Positions 46,870 through 57,771 of a stretch of 64,000 bases of DNA are shown here, one piece after another. Position numbers and translations under genes: made by a program. Position 1 is the stretch's first letter. The number at the start of each line of letters is the position of its first letter. Source of the DNA: Arthrobotrys musiformis (taxonomy: Eukaryota; Ascomycota; Orbiliomycetes; Orbiliales; Orbiliaceae); assembly GCA_036971715.1 (NCBI GenBank), contig JAVHJL010000002.1, positions 4,806,501-4,870,500 of the forward strand, in the 5' to 3' direction. The notes under the pieces were generated by a model. It was not told the DNA's origin, searched no databases, and was given only the letters and a program-made list of their open reading frames with translations.

Positions 46870-47726
46870 GACGAAGGATGAAGTGCTTGATTTGCTTTGG
46901 AGAAGCTCGAAAGAAGATATCCGAAGTATTTGCGAGCTGGTGAGCTCAAGATAAGAGACGTATGGATGAAAACGTAAAGGGGTTTGTAGATGATGGAGCG
47001 TGAAGGGTTTGGTAGATGAAGGTTGAGGAGCGATACTGATGAAATCTAGAGGGGCGTGAGTAGTTGACGAAGAAGATGAGAAAGCCGAGAGGCGCTGCTA
47101 AGGAGTTTCGATTTCAACACCAGCCGTCGAAGCCTCTTCGCCCATTCCGCATGCAGGCACTCATTGTCGTCATTGCTCAGGACTTCACACCGTCTACATT
47201 GATAGATCTATGTGCATACTATATACATACCTTGTGCTTGAGGAGGTACTTACATATCTTCATCCGACGGCTAGCGAAACGTATGTCATGCGCGGAGACC
47301 CTTATATTGCGCGTCCATGGCGAATGCATATCAGTAGGGCATATACGTATACGGACGCACATACATTGCATCATATATATTGGGACAATAAAATCAATTA
47401 CATACGTGTTTTAGCTAGTGCATTATATATAATTATACTTTAGCCTCGAATCCATTACATTGAATTCACCTAAGCTACCACGTGCGTGTCCCTGCAAGCG
47501 AAATGAATACAGGCGGTCGAGTAATTGAAACATCACAAAATTAAAAACAAGTTGATCAGAGAAAGTACATTGGTGTTATGGCCATATATGGTACTATGCA
47601 TCTTTTTCTTGGAAATCAAAAGTCATGGGTCCATGAATAATGAGAGTATGTCTTTGAAATCTTCAAATTCAATGATGGGCAAAGTAACATGCCCGAGAAT
47701 TCCGAGGAAATGTACACACAGGGCAA
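46870..47726. other. Intergenic region
   Basis: The first 250 bases, read on the minus strand, are the leader of the Cys-rich gene (CT-rich on that strand). The remainder is AT-rich with ATACGTATA-type repeats. No gene is supported. Confidence 0.5.
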
Positions 47727-48875
47727 TTAGTTGTCGGTTTGTATTTCTCCCGGCTTTTTCTCAAGCTCCTCTCGTTCTAGGTCTGGGGAAAGACCATTGA
47801 AAGCTGGAAAGTAATCCCTAGCATCAAACCTAAATTTGCAGCTCCCTGGCGGTTCTTTTCCAATATAAACGAACCAGCTAGGATCCTCGCTCCAGAAACT
47901 ATGCCCAATAGTCTCCCATCGCCTCTCGGGAGTCGTTGGGATTTTCCGACCCGCATGGACCCAGTATTTGTCCCGCACCTCGCTATTATCTGGCCGGGCC
48001 ACCAAATAGAGAGACAATTCGTAGGCTATCTTGGCAGCATCCAAGCAGTTGATACTCTTTGGGGCCTCTTCTTCGTTATGAAGTCGAATGCTATACCCTA
48101 ATTCATCACAATATACAATCGGGTCACGATTCGCCCCTTCAAACTCTGACCGTCCCTGCACACTGCAAAGGATATTCTTCGGCACATTAGCGCCAGTGAC
48201 AGAGCCCTCAAGCTCAAGTGAAGATTTCAAGTCGAACGTGACGATGTTTTCAATCGGCTGCTTGGCGAACAAGCTCGCAATGTTCTCAGCGTCGATCATA
48301 TCAGATGTCCCTTGTCGGTAAAAGTATAGAAGAGAATTCTTCATCGCTTTTCTGACTTTATAAAATTCAACTGCGCCCGGCCCGTTGTCTAAAAGCTTTC
48401 GAGTATTAACGACGCCGCTGCCATCAATATCCCAATTACTAACATAAACCTGACGGTTCAGGCCCCCGTAGATAGCATATTCATTGATATCAACACTCGG
48501 GACTTCTGTAGGAGCGCTGCCCGCCAACGTTGACGTTGCGGCAGTAGTCGATGCGGCGTTCATTTCCGATGTCGAACTAGCAGTCGATGTGGTGCTCATT
48601 GCCGATGTCGAACTAACAGTAGTCGATGTGACGCCCATTTCCGATGTCGAACTAGCAGTAGTCGATTTGGCACTCATTGCCGATGTCGAACTAGCAATGG
48701 TAGCACCATCTTGTATCTGTGGCTGTATGTATATATTCTCTGTTAAAATCCACCCATGCTTACTTGTTTTGAAAATTTGCGAAGAGGCTGTGGTTCTTAC
48801 CAACGCGTTTATACCACCAATTAGGCACAGCCCGCTCACAAACACCGTAAATACCCGATGGTATTTCATTGTCAT
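47727..48875 (-). CDS. Secreted protein with Ser/Thr tandem repeats
   Basis: 382 aa from ATG at 48875 (a second Met two codons in); the frame upstream has no ATG. A hydrophobic signal sequence (about residues 8-25, VFTVFVSGLCLIGG then INAL) directs secretion. About residues 60-115 form a tandem repeat of a 12-13-residue unit, ASSTS-A/E-M-x3-STT, four copies, probably O-glycosylated. The larger C-terminal part (about 125-382) is globular with four Cys, an IYGGLNRQVYVSNWDIDGSG segment and a late WVHAGRKIP...RRWETIGHSFW segment; the domain is not recognised. No C-terminal anchor is visible, so it is probably released. A GT...AG pair early in the gene (48740-48800) would break the frame and is not used in this model. 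Confidence 0.7.
   Translation of the reverse strand: MTMKYHRVFTVFVSGLCLIGGINALVRTTASSQIFKTSKHGWILTENIYIQPQIQDGATIASSTSAMSAKSTTASSTSEMGVTSTTVSSTSAMSTTSTASSTSEMNAASTTAATSTLAGSAPTEVPSVDINEYAIYGGLNRQVYVSNWDIDGSGVVNTRKLLDNGPGAVEFYKVRKAMKNSLLYFYRQGTSDMIDAENIASLFAKQPIENIVTFDLKSSLELEGSVTGANVPKNILCSVQGRSEFEGANRDPIVYCDELGYSIRLHNEEEAPKSINCLDAAKIAYELSLYLVARPDNSEVRDKYWVHAGRKIPTTPERRWETIGHSFWSEDPSWFVYIGKEPPGSCKFRFDARDYFPAFNGLSPDLEREELEKKPGEIQTDN
48535..48710 (-). repeat. Intragenic minisatellite encoding Ser/Thr repeats
   Basis: Tandem units of about 36-39 bp (plus strand theme cgatgtcgaactagcagta...gccgat) inside the secreted-protein gene, four to five copies with good identity. They encode the ASSTS-A/E-M-x3-STT unit. 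Confidence 0.75.
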
Positions 48876-51311
48876 CTTAAGGGAGATCTTGAAGGCTGCT
48901 AGGTCCGAATCCAAAGCTTGAGAGTTGCGAGTAGCCAACCAACGGTCCCGCAAGAAGCGCCTTCGACGATATAGCCTCAAGTATATATATGTGGGGGGGA
49001 TAGCCTGAGGTTCACAACTAGAGGCTCGTATGTTTTGGGAAAAGAAAAAGACCAGCTTCAACTTGAGGGAAGATTTAAACTGGCTGGTCTCGTTCCCAGA
49101 ACTAGCTAATATTATCAGATTACTGGAGTATAAACGAATATCGTGTTTCGGAATTGTGAGAGAGGGCTGTAATTAGGGTCGTATTTATAGCCCTGGATGG
49201 ACGTTAACGGCTTCGTGGTCTTGAGTAAGTCTAGGTACGAGTCAACATTGCATAGCCTTAATTACATTCTTTCTGTGGTTACCCCTCCGAACATGTTATA
49301 TTTTTTAGAGCGAACTTGACCATATCGATACCACAATCCCGTAACCAATCGATTGACGCTAGTATATGTTTCCCCTCGATGCTATTCCAATATTCCATAT
49401 ATTCGGTACTTTTAGACATATGATCGTATTATTTTAACTTAGATGAGCAAATTTTATGGTCCTCCGAAAATTTTGAAACATGTTGTACGTTAGCCCGTTA
49501 GAATGCACGTATTTGACTTCGAGGTTCTAGCTAAGCTAGGTCGCGATGTAAGCTAATTCAGGCCTACCAACATAACAAGCATGTTGACATGTCCAATGTG
49601 CATTGCAACAGACAACGGTTTAAAGCCGTTCCCCTACGTTGCCCCGCTTAAGTGATCAAAGGCAGTCTTCATTGGGCTCCACAGACCTCTAGGCTCCATT
49701 GGCTGTCTCTCCCGTACTAATATTCCCAATTTTGACAAACCTCTTTACGAGCTTAGGGTACAAATTTTTGGTTCTCCCTCTATCCCATGAATCGTATAGA
49801 ATACTAATGTCTATTAATATCCTATCCATGTCTTTCCCTCTAAGTAGGTATATAGTTCTCTATGAACTGGGCAAAGGACAGCCTCGCGACGTCGACGTCT
49901 TGATCCAGGGTCACATTATCATAGAACATTGCAACGCCTATACCACTAATTTAATCAATCTCATGGGAAAATATGGAGTACCAGCTTATCGAAAGTTCAA
50001 ATCCAACCTTTAAGATTAGCCCCTGAGAATAAGCCCCTTAGAATCAACTAAGCCACGGATGTACGCATGGTATCAGGATCTCAAACTTTTCGTATGTGTT
50101 TAGGCGGCCGTTTTATGGTTGTAATAGTTTTCTACCGCAATCTTTAGCCCTACAACACGTTTAACACAGAACGTTGGGCTATGGAGTCGCTAACAGGAGA
50201 GCTCTCAACCCGAAGCTACGTGTAAAGGCTAGGACTTATACGTAGTCTTCATATCCCCCCTTAGCGTTAGCAAGTTCTAGACACCAATCGCAGGAGATAA
50301 AACAATTATCAAAAGGGACTTGCGTGTTGCGAGCTTGGATATAGTGAAAGAGAGAAGGATGTTAGTAGTTACATGTTGCAACGTAACTATACTAGCTACC
50401 TAGCGCCGGCTCTACCTAAACCGTTTCACCCTCTTATATCCCTAAGTCGTTTTGATTTTTGAATAAACGATATTTCTCGACGAGCAGAAAGACACGTCGT
50501 TGAACTTTGAGTGCAGTGCCGGGCGCTCTCTCTCACAAATTTCTGGGAAGAAGAAAAAGATCCCTCTTACAGTCGAGAAAGGGCTCAGCACGACTTTCGT
50601 TCCAGTGCCGAGCGGCAATGCCGCATATTTCATCAAAGTAGTCTCCGTTTCTAGTCCCTTCAAACCCGCGGCGGCCGAAGCCCACTATTCTCCTGGCATT
50701 ATCGAATCTGATCCATCTAGCTATCGCAACACGGTTAGTACTTTGCCTTGTCAGAGCTCTGATTTCTGAATTGAGTCTGTCTTCGATCGATAGCTGACGA
50801 AGAGTAACAATTATATGCATGGCATGAAGATACTCAGCCGACCCCGGAGCTTCAGTCACTGTGGCCACCTGTAGACGCCGCGGTGGGCGGTAGGTTTTGA
50901 AAAGTGACATCATGCGATAATATGAGTGTTGTACTCTTAAAAACATCGCAAAGAATTCTTTGGTGTGAAAGTCGTCTAACTTTGAGCCGTATGTGTTTAC
51001 CTGTATAACGTGTGTGAGCCTGTCCGCGGATCATATCAGTAAACGTCTCTGCAAATTAGATCTGTGGGCCCCGGTGTCTCAAGCCAATCATTATATCAAA
51101 AGATAATTTACTAACTCGTGCATGAGGACCACGATTAGTTGAATGAACGAAACGCAGACATTCGGGTCACGTCGGGATCTCAACTGGATGCCGACGAACA
51201 TGACCTTCCCAACGAATTGATTGATCTCCGCGAATCCTGGCTTCGAACTTCCATCTTAAATATCAAATCGTGAAACATCATCCATCAGCATTCTGAGATT
51301 TTCCATAGTTT
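48876..51311. other. Gene-poor region
   Basis: About 2.4 kb. The first 300 bases hold the promoter of the secreted-protein gene. At about 50440-50950 both strands show coding-like frames of over 70 codons and a clear branch-plus-acceptor (CTAAC...GATAG) on the minus strand, but stops interrupt each candidate. It may be a decayed gene; no product can be named. Confidence 0.45.
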
Positions 51312-51752
51312 TCATGAACATAGGCCCCGAAAATGGCCGGGCTTAATCGCTTCTGGCAACATGGACATATGGGGAATATAGTTACCATCGTCATCAATCT
51401 CATGCTCAAACCCAACAGGTTCTATCTCAACCAGAGCAGGAACCGCTAACCTGTAATATTCCATTAGTGGTTGAACAAGCCTGCCCAACTTAACAAGTAT
51501 TTTCGTCCTCTCTTCGAGCTTCGGGCCGGCTTTCAGCTCAACCCAGGAAAACCCGTAGTCGCTATATTTCCCAACGACCACACGGTGGTTGCAGGTTTCC
51601 ACACCGTGGCATTTTAGATTCCTGCCGTCAGCTTTTAAAGCAGATTTGCAAAGTTCGGCCCAGAATTCGGGGTCATCGGGTGTATGGGTTCTTCCCAGGC
51701 AGTAGCGACAGCTTTGGCGTGCGCTCTCTGGATTGTCTGAGCTGTATCCCAT
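51312..51752 (-). CDS. Hypothetical protein, possibly the last exon of a longer gene
   Basis: 146 aa from ATG at 51752. A CRYC pair and CHGVETCNH give a possible metal site near residues 18-60; then come helical segments (LEERTKILVKLGRLVQPLMEYYRLAVPALVEIEP) and an acidic HEIDDDGNY stretch. The frame is open further upstream to 51776 (HLVRAARIHQ), and just before it a CTAAT branch and a TATATATCACAG acceptor suggest an upstream exon, so the true start may lie beyond 51790. No family is recognised. Confidence 0.45.
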   Translation of the reverse strand: MGYSSDNPESARQSCRYCLGRTHTPDDPEFWAELCKSALKADGRNLKCHGVETCNHRVVVGKYSDYGFSWVELKAGPKLEERTKILVKLGRLVQPLMEYYRLAVPALVEIEPVGFEHEIDDDGNYIPHMSMLPEAIKPGHFRGLCS

Positions 51753-52617
51753 TTGGTGAATTCGCGCCGCGCGCACCAGGTGCTGTGATATATATTAGAA
51801 ATCTTTGATCGGTAGGATAGTGCTTTGATATTTGTTTGTAAACGTCAATCGTCTGCGAGTTGAAATTTTGCAAAAGTAGTGGTGAGTGGTGTATAACGGA
51901 TTGATGCAACCTGATCGAGTTTTATGGAAAATATCTAGCACATAAGCATGCCCCAGGAAACTATTACCCCCTCGCCGGACTCTTCGACTGTATATAGGCT
52001 CCTTACCCAGTGAAATCCAGGTATTCTTCTCTTTACACGTAGTAGCTACCTGGAAGCGCGAGACCACAATATCAGTATGCAGTCAGTTTTTCAGTGCTAG
52101 GGCACGCTCTCTAGAGTTTGTGTTGCCAGTAACAAGTCCGCAACGCAACGCCATCGTGTTGCATTATATAAGGTTGTGTAACGCGAATATTGGTCAGTCT
52201 CGAAACCAGAACCTAAAGCTTATGCTCTTATTGGAGCTTCTACAGTTCAATCCAGATTAGCCCTGCACCTTGCTATTAGGAGTCCATGCTACCGCATGCT
52301 AGACGTGAAGCCCGGCGTGGATTGGACCACCCTGGGACTGGGAACGAGACAAGCGTGGATACCGTTTCTCGCCTTTTCGTTTACAGTGATCATGATGATA
52401 TCATATTATCACCATCTCAAATATATATCTTTCTCTTTTTGTCGCAGCTCAGGAAAGTGAGCACGCGCACGTGAGGCGATAGGTGTTTGCTTTCGAGTAG
52501 ATCCTGCGGGTCCTACGGTACAAGGCACACATCACATCCATGCCCCCTATTTTTCAGCCCCATTCTCCCCGCAGGCCCCGGCGCGTATTTTAACTTAAGC
52601 CGAAGCCACCTAGCATT
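51753..52617. other. Intergenic region
   Basis: May contain upstream exons of the preceding minus-strand gene (open frames at about 51795-52067) and the promoter of the F-box gene at 52618. No exon can be fixed with confidence. Confidence 0.4.
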
Positions 52618-54159
52618 ATGGCGACTCTAATCTCGCTCCCCTTAGAAATCTTCTATCAACTATCAGAGGTCAAGTGTTTCCGCGACAGCCTCCTGAACCT
52701 ACGGCTTACTTGTCGTACCTTAAACACCCAGCTCTGTGATATTCACTTAGACAAGCTTTACCACACGCAAAACATTTTCCTCAGCCCGGTATTTTTGCAA
52801 AACTTTCTGGATATATCCAGGGATACATCGGCGCCACACTTGAGAGCGCGTCGATTTACTATCAGCACCTACATTCCAAAACTAAAAAAAGTTGGCGGGG
52901 CTTTTGAGGGCGAGGTTCAATATGGGCCGGCCGATGGGATCCGATTTCTCTCCGCCGACTCCGAGGTGCAGTTGAGGCCCAAGGAAGTTCGTGATCTCAT
53001 TCGTATGGAATGTGATACTTATGACCATACGATGGCGATCCGCCAAATTCGCGACGGGAGACACCGACAGCCGACCGATTTACTGGCATCGTTATTCTCA
53101 CTATTTCCCAGACTTGAGTCAATTGCCGTTGTGGAGGACGACTGGTACCCGCTATTTCTATCGTCGTTCGAGTTCAACATTTTTTACCCTTCTTTGGACT
53201 TCGGGCCGTTGAGCCCACCTTCGGCAGGTTTGAAGAAATATGCTTCGAATTGGATGATTGAAGTAACCGATATTTCGTCAACATGGTGGATGGTACTTCA
53301 TTCGCTTCAATTGTTCGATTCGACTAAGATTAAATCCGTCACCATGGGCGACATACGAGACGGAGGATATGGAGCCATAGACCTTGATACATCCATGTCT
53401 CTACCTTCCAGAGGGGATTCCACCCTGAATATACGCGAATTAGATATTATAACTGAACCCACGCCCTATACTGATGAGGTTTGCGACAAGTTTGGCAAAT
53501 GGCTCGGAATTATTGGGTCACGGCTTGAATACCTCAACTTGGATCTTAACGCGCCCGAGAAATTCTTCTTACCAACCTCCCTTAAACTTTCCAATCTCAA
53601 ATCTCTCAGACTTGCAAATGCAATCGTCGATTTCGACAATGTCAAAGCACTATTAAAACACTCTAGACTAACCCTACAAAATTTAAGGATCGATAAATTT
53701 AAGTTCGACGGCGGCGACTCGGAAATGCTGTTTCAGTTCACTAAATATTCCCGACGAACACTATCGAACCTGAAATTCTTGTTCATGGACATCGAGACCC
53801 AAAGCGACAGCAACGGCTTCGCTGTTCACATATCAGCCCATGGGTGGGGCCCGTCGTCTATTTGTAGCGGTAGCATCAAGCTCTCCGAGAAATATGTCGA
53901 GTTCTTCGCACTCAACCTTGGCGGGCATGTTGATTCTCACTATCGGGGCGACGATTTCTGGGAGTCCCTTGCGAAATGTGGGTCACAGGATTTCCCCCAA
54001 GCGCTGAGGATGAATCACGACGACGGTGAAAGCTCAGATTACAATGATGAGGATGATGACAGTGACGACGACTACGATCCAAGTGGGACATCCGATAATA
54101 AACCCGAAACAGATGATGACTCGGAGTATTGGTCGAGTGGGGAGTCTGATTCGGACTAG
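52618..54159 (+). CDS. F-box protein with acidic C-terminal tail
   Basis: 513 aa, single exon, ATG in context ttATGGCG. The F-box is at the extreme N-terminus (residues about 4-45: LISLPLEIFYQLSEV...LLNLRLTCRTLNTQL). The body (about 150-420) has irregular Leu-rich stretches (LEYLNLDLN, LKLSNLKSLRLANA, LTLQNLRIDKFKF, RRTLSNLKFLFMDIE), consistent with degenerate leucine-rich repeats that could bind a substrate. The last 50 residues are an Asp/Glu/Ser tail (DDDSDDDYD, DDDSEYWSSGESDSD). The protein probably works as a substrate receptor of an SCF ubiquitin ligase. It is the most typical of the three F-box-like genes in this window. Confidence 0.8.
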   Translation: MATLISLPLEIFYQLSEVKCFRDSLLNLRLTCRTLNTQLCDIHLDKLYHTQNIFLSPVFLQNFLDISRDTSAPHLRARRFTISTYIPKLKKVGGAFEGEVQYGPADGIRFLSADSEVQLRPKEVRDLIRMECDTYDHTMAIRQIRDGRHRQPTDLLASLFSLFPRLESIAVVEDDWYPLFLSSFEFNIFYPSLDFGPLSPPSAGLKKYASNWMIEVTDISSTWWMVLHSLQLFDSTKIKSVTMGDIRDGGYGAIDLDTSMSLPSRGDSTLNIRELDIITEPTPYTDEVCDKFGKWLGIIGSRLEYLNLDLNAPEKFFLPTSLKLSNLKSLRLANAIVDFDNVKALLKHSRLTLQNLRIDKFKFDGGDSEMLFQFTKYSRRTLSNLKFLFMDIETQSDSNGFAVHISAHGWGPSSICSGSIKLSEKYVEFFALNLGGHVDSHYRGDDFWESLAKCGSQDFPQALRMNHDDGESSDYNDEDDDSDDDYDPSGTSDNKPETDDDSEYWSSGESDSD

Positions 54160-54492
54160 CATGAGATATTCCCTGGGCTCTTATAGCGAGCTTAGCCTCT
54201 CTGGGTGCCGATTCTGGTCCCCGAATCCTCACATTAATCCAACTCTAGTAGAGAATAATAATATAATCTCCTAAGAAAATTATGTAACCTTATTCAATAG
54301 CCCAAAAAGCAAAGCGTTCGGAGTAAGCACCGTCGTCAGACAAAACGAAAGCCGGGAAAGGAAACAGAAAACACCAAGACGCCCTTCGATTCTAGGTAAC
54401 AAAGCCTGTAATGTAAATATATTCTAATCCTTCTATTCCCAAGCTATAAAACAAGCGCAGATAAGGTCCAAAGAATCGCCCTACTCCAGTAA
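54160..54492. other. Short intergenic region between convergent genes
   Basis: About 330 bp between the F-box gene and the Pro/Ser-rich gene on the opposite strand. AT-rich, no gene seen. Confidence 0.5.
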
Positions 54493-55113
54493 TCAAGTAC
54501 TACCTTCGCCCGGAATAACGCTCTCGACGACCCTCCTTAGACCACCAGCCCATCCAGCGACTCCACTCTCCCGCCTCATAAACCCCACAACCTCCTCCCT
54601 ACAAGTCTTAACATCCACCGTCCCGTCCACAACAAACAATTGCAGAATGTCTCGAACCCATCCTTTCTGGGCTTCGGTAGTGCCTCCGTCCCCGGTCTTA
54701 GGAAGTAGCGATTTATTTATCCTGGTCTGCAGCTGTGTTCGCTCGGCTTGAGATAGCGTCGAGCGGAGGTTGAATAACGCCGGAAGAAGGGTCGAGAGGG
54801 GATGTAAGTCTTCGTTTCCCTTTGTTGAAGTCTCTCCATCGAAATTTACATTGCCAGTTTCTTCGGAAGATGCTTTGTCGATTGGTGTCGCGCGGCCGAG
54901 AGGGCTGGCACCGCGTGAAGCACCGGTCCCCGGGGTTAGATTGGAGTTTCGGGATGCAGAGCGGGAGAGGGACGTTGTAGGTGACGGGATGTAGCCGGCC
55001 GGGAGGTCGTTCCAGTGCTGGTGTATTGTTCCAGACTGGTGGGACTGCGCGCGAGCCGGTGGGGCGGGTCTTAACGAGTCGTTGCTCGAAGGAGGAGGCG
55101 GTGGTTGTGTCAT
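54493..55113 (-). CDS. Pro/Ser-rich hypothetical protein with helical C-terminus
   Basis: 206 aa from the ATG at 55113. Residues 1-100 are Pro/Ser-rich and disordered (TQPPPPPSSND; SPTTSLSRSASRNS). Residues about 100-206 are helical (LSTLLPALFNLRSTLSQAERTQLQTRINKSLL...GWVRDILQLFVVDGTVDVKTCREEVVGFMRRE). The frame continues upstream of the ATG for about 30 codons with convincing amphipathic helix (LVFKLQNFIQALPEHIKNRDYAA) but meets no ATG before a stop, so the real N-terminus is probably made by a small upstream exon or a near-cognate start (CTG near 55198). No family is recognised. A long CT-rich leader precedes it on the minus strand. Confidence 0.55.
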   Translation of the reverse strand: MTQPPPPPSSNDSLRPAPPARAQSHQSGTIHQHWNDLPAGYIPSPTTSLSRSASRNSNLTPGTGASRGASPLGRATPIDKASSEETGNVNFDGETSTKGNEDLHPLSTLLPALFNLRSTLSQAERTQLQTRINKSLLPKTGDGGTTEAQKGWVRDILQLFVVDGTVDVKTCREEVVGFMRRESGVAGWAGGLRRVVESVIPGEGST

Positions 55114-55614
55114 CGCAGCGTAGTCCCTGTTCTTGATGTGCTCTGGGAGTGCTTGGATAAAGTTTTGAAGCTTGAAGACGAGGTTCGAGATAGCTCCCAG
55201 ATGGATTGGGTGGATTAGTAATGAGAATAGGGGATTGGGGAGGAAGAAGCTTCAGAGAAGAGAGGAAAGGAGAGCTTGCAGGTGTTCGTTGGGTGCGACA
55301 ACGCCAAGACTCCCCGGAACCGTGGTTCAAATTCCATTCCCAAAAGGGTAATTTTGGAACTCAACACCATGGAATCCAAACCGTCTACGGGCTGGAACTT
55401 TCACATACAGACAGCTGGGTGTACCTCCAATTTGTGCCTTACACCTTCCATGTCATCCTAAAAAATTTAACTAAATATTTCGGGTGCAAAATCTATGAGG
55501 TTGGACCAGAAATTATATTAACGAGTATAAATTATCATTATCGTGACTTCATATGAGTAAACAACACCCCGAAATGTCCCAAACCAAAATAATACGTGAT
55601 CTCTAGTTTCGCGC
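55114..55614. other. 5' region of the Pro/Ser-rich gene
   Basis: About 90 bp next to the gene is the in-frame N-terminal extension without an ATG. Then comes a CT-rich (minus strand) leader to about 55320, then AT-rich DNA to the next gene. No other gene is supported. Confidence 0.5.
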
Positions 55615-56859
55615 TCATCTCCACGGCCTCTGGTCCTGTGTTCCCCCGTATCCCATCTCTTTAGTCGAAGGGTCATTGTGTATCGGGACTATAGGAACAT
55701 CATCTCTTGTCCTCCCGAGTTTATACGCTATAAATGCTATGAGAGCAATAACAGGGACAGCTACACCAATTGCGATACCTGCTATCGCTCCACCACTAAG
55801 TTGCTTTTTGCCACTACCTACACCATTATCGTTTGGTTGAGAGGTAGCCGTGGAAGTTTCCGACGTTGCAGAACTGGATGATGACGATGTTCCTGTTTGG
55901 CTGGCGCCGGCCGAAGTGGTTGATCCCGGCGATGGACTGGTTGTGATAGTATTTTCACTAGATGTCGAAGAACTAAGTTCCGGCTCTGAGGTACTCTCTG
56001 CTGGACGACTCGACGCTGGAGTAGTCGCTCGAGTCGTACTCTCACCATTTGTTAACTATTTCATGCAACATTACTTCTGTTAGCCTGAACTGAATCCACC
56101 ATATAAAATAGCAATATGACAGCGTTAAGTATCAAGGAGGGGGGTATGCATACCGATAGAAACTGAAATGTCCCCAAGCTGGTAATATCCTCCCCAAAAA
56201 CAATTATTGCCCTCGCATTATAATTTGCTTGAAACACGGTCCCACTCGTCGAGGTATCATCGTCCCATTCGAAGCACGAGATACTTATCGGATCCCTAGC
56301 CAGCGGGTTCAAAAATGATGTTACGAACCCAGCACCGCCCAGAGTTTTTCCTGAGGGCGATTTTATTCTAGAGACTCTCGTTAGCTAAGCTCCGGCCTTA
56401 TATCCACCGCTGCATCAAGAAAACGATAGGGACGAGTAATACATACGAAGGACAGCACACCGTCCCCCTCTGATCTCCAATCCAAGGATTCGCCGCATTA
56501 TTCAACAACGTCGAATACCCCTGCGGGCAATCCCCAGGTGCATAGAAACCCCAAGTGTTATACCCGGGTGGGCAACAAGTATTATACTCCCCGGTATCTC
56601 TGTCGATATTACACCCTATATACCACCTTGTGAAGAATCGGGATACATAGGTGCTGGCAGCGTTGACGTTATCATAAAAGCGGCTGGTGGACCATATTGA
56701 GCGGGAAAAGCAATCCGCGGGTGGAGTGAACGGTGCTAAGGAACCGAATGTTGTCAAAGTCGGGACTACTTCAGTCAGGTCTACCGACAAAACCCGAGTT
56801 ACAAACAGGAGGGATAAAAGAGGGACAATATTAATGCGTATGTGTTTCAGACGTGGCAT
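55615..56859 (-). CDS. Secreted single-pass membrane protein, three exons
   Basis: Minus-strand exons 56859-56447, 56367-56154 and 56055-55615, 355 aa. Introns: GTATGT...GCTAAC...CTCTAG (79 nt) and GTATGC...GCTAAC...AAATAG (98 nt), both keeping frame. The N-terminus is a signal peptide (hydrophobic VPLLSLLFVTRVLS, about 11-25). The ectodomain has Cys pairs in the fungal pattern CCPPGYNTWGFYAPGDCPQGYS...TVCCPS (about 95-137), then a Ser/Thr-rich stalk (about 212-280). A single transmembrane helix spans about 297-320 (GGAIAGIAIGVAVPVIALIAFIAYKLG), followed by a short basic-acidic tail ending QRPWR. The layout resembles Mid2-like cell-wall sensors and other fungal surface glycoproteins of unknown ligand. 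Confidence 0.75.
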
Positions 56860-57771
56860 TTTGGGAACAAGTTAGCCAGGAAATTAATAATCGGGCACTT
56901 AAGTAAGTTGCTACCGTTTGTATCGGCGCCGTGGCAGTGGCACCTACTCGTTTTGGCGGGCGCAGATTCAGCGAAGGCGAGGAAGGAAAAAGGCCAAGGA
57001 AAACGACGTTGGGTATTACGGGAGCCTCATCTTTTTAAGTGCACTTGCCCCGCGCGCTGAAAAGCGGTTCCGTTGACTTCATACGCTAGGCTGATAGACT
57101 GGGCACCGCATCAATGGGTGTGTGCCGTTTCGAAACTGGCAGGGTCTGTGTAACTCTATAACTTCGGGCCCACTATAGCTTGGGATATATATAACGGGAT
57201 CAGATAATAACATTATGGACTGGTGCTGATAAATATGTCGTCGATATCGCACACGCTAGCTATAGAGAGCTTCGCGTGCTTATGTATTCACGCCCTAGGT
57301 GCCTATTCACCCATTTACCTGTGCTTTCGAACTTTGCACAAGATCGCAGAATATGCATACATTTATTCTCGAACTCTAGCGTGGGTTAGGTGATTATTGT
57401 GACCCGGGTGTTTGCAATTGGTGCATGAATGCAGTTCATAACGTTATGGTGACCAGGATCGTAAACGGGATATTTCAAATTGAATCCAGTTGTGAATACT
57501 GGAATTACGAATTCGCGCAAATTCGGTGCAGATAAGTAGGTACTCTCTAAACCTTCAATACGTCGATATGTCGATGTTACATGCAATCGCCTTTGGTGTT
57601 TGCCTAGCACATCATTGCGGATTGTCGAACTACATGAGCCTCGATTTGTAGCCACTCTATGTATTATTCTTGAACTTTTCCCCCAAACGCCAGAAACCCG
57701 CTATACAGTACATATATCGTACAAATCCTCGAGCATATGCAGATGGAATCGAAAATAAGGGACTTCGAAAT
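56860..57771. other. Intergenic region
   Basis: Contains the promoter of the membrane-protein gene and the 3' flank of RCL1. AT-rich; no gene is supported. Confidence 0.5.

Noticed and set aside
48740..48800. Possible 61-nt intron (GTAAGA...TTAACAG) in the secreted-protein gene
   Set aside because: Removing it shifts the frame into the Val/Asp shadow of the repeat and loses the long downstream frame.
48484..48921. A Val/Asp/Ala-rich plus-strand frame with repeats
   Set aside because: It is the complement of the Ser/Thr repeat in the secreted-protein gene on the minus strand.
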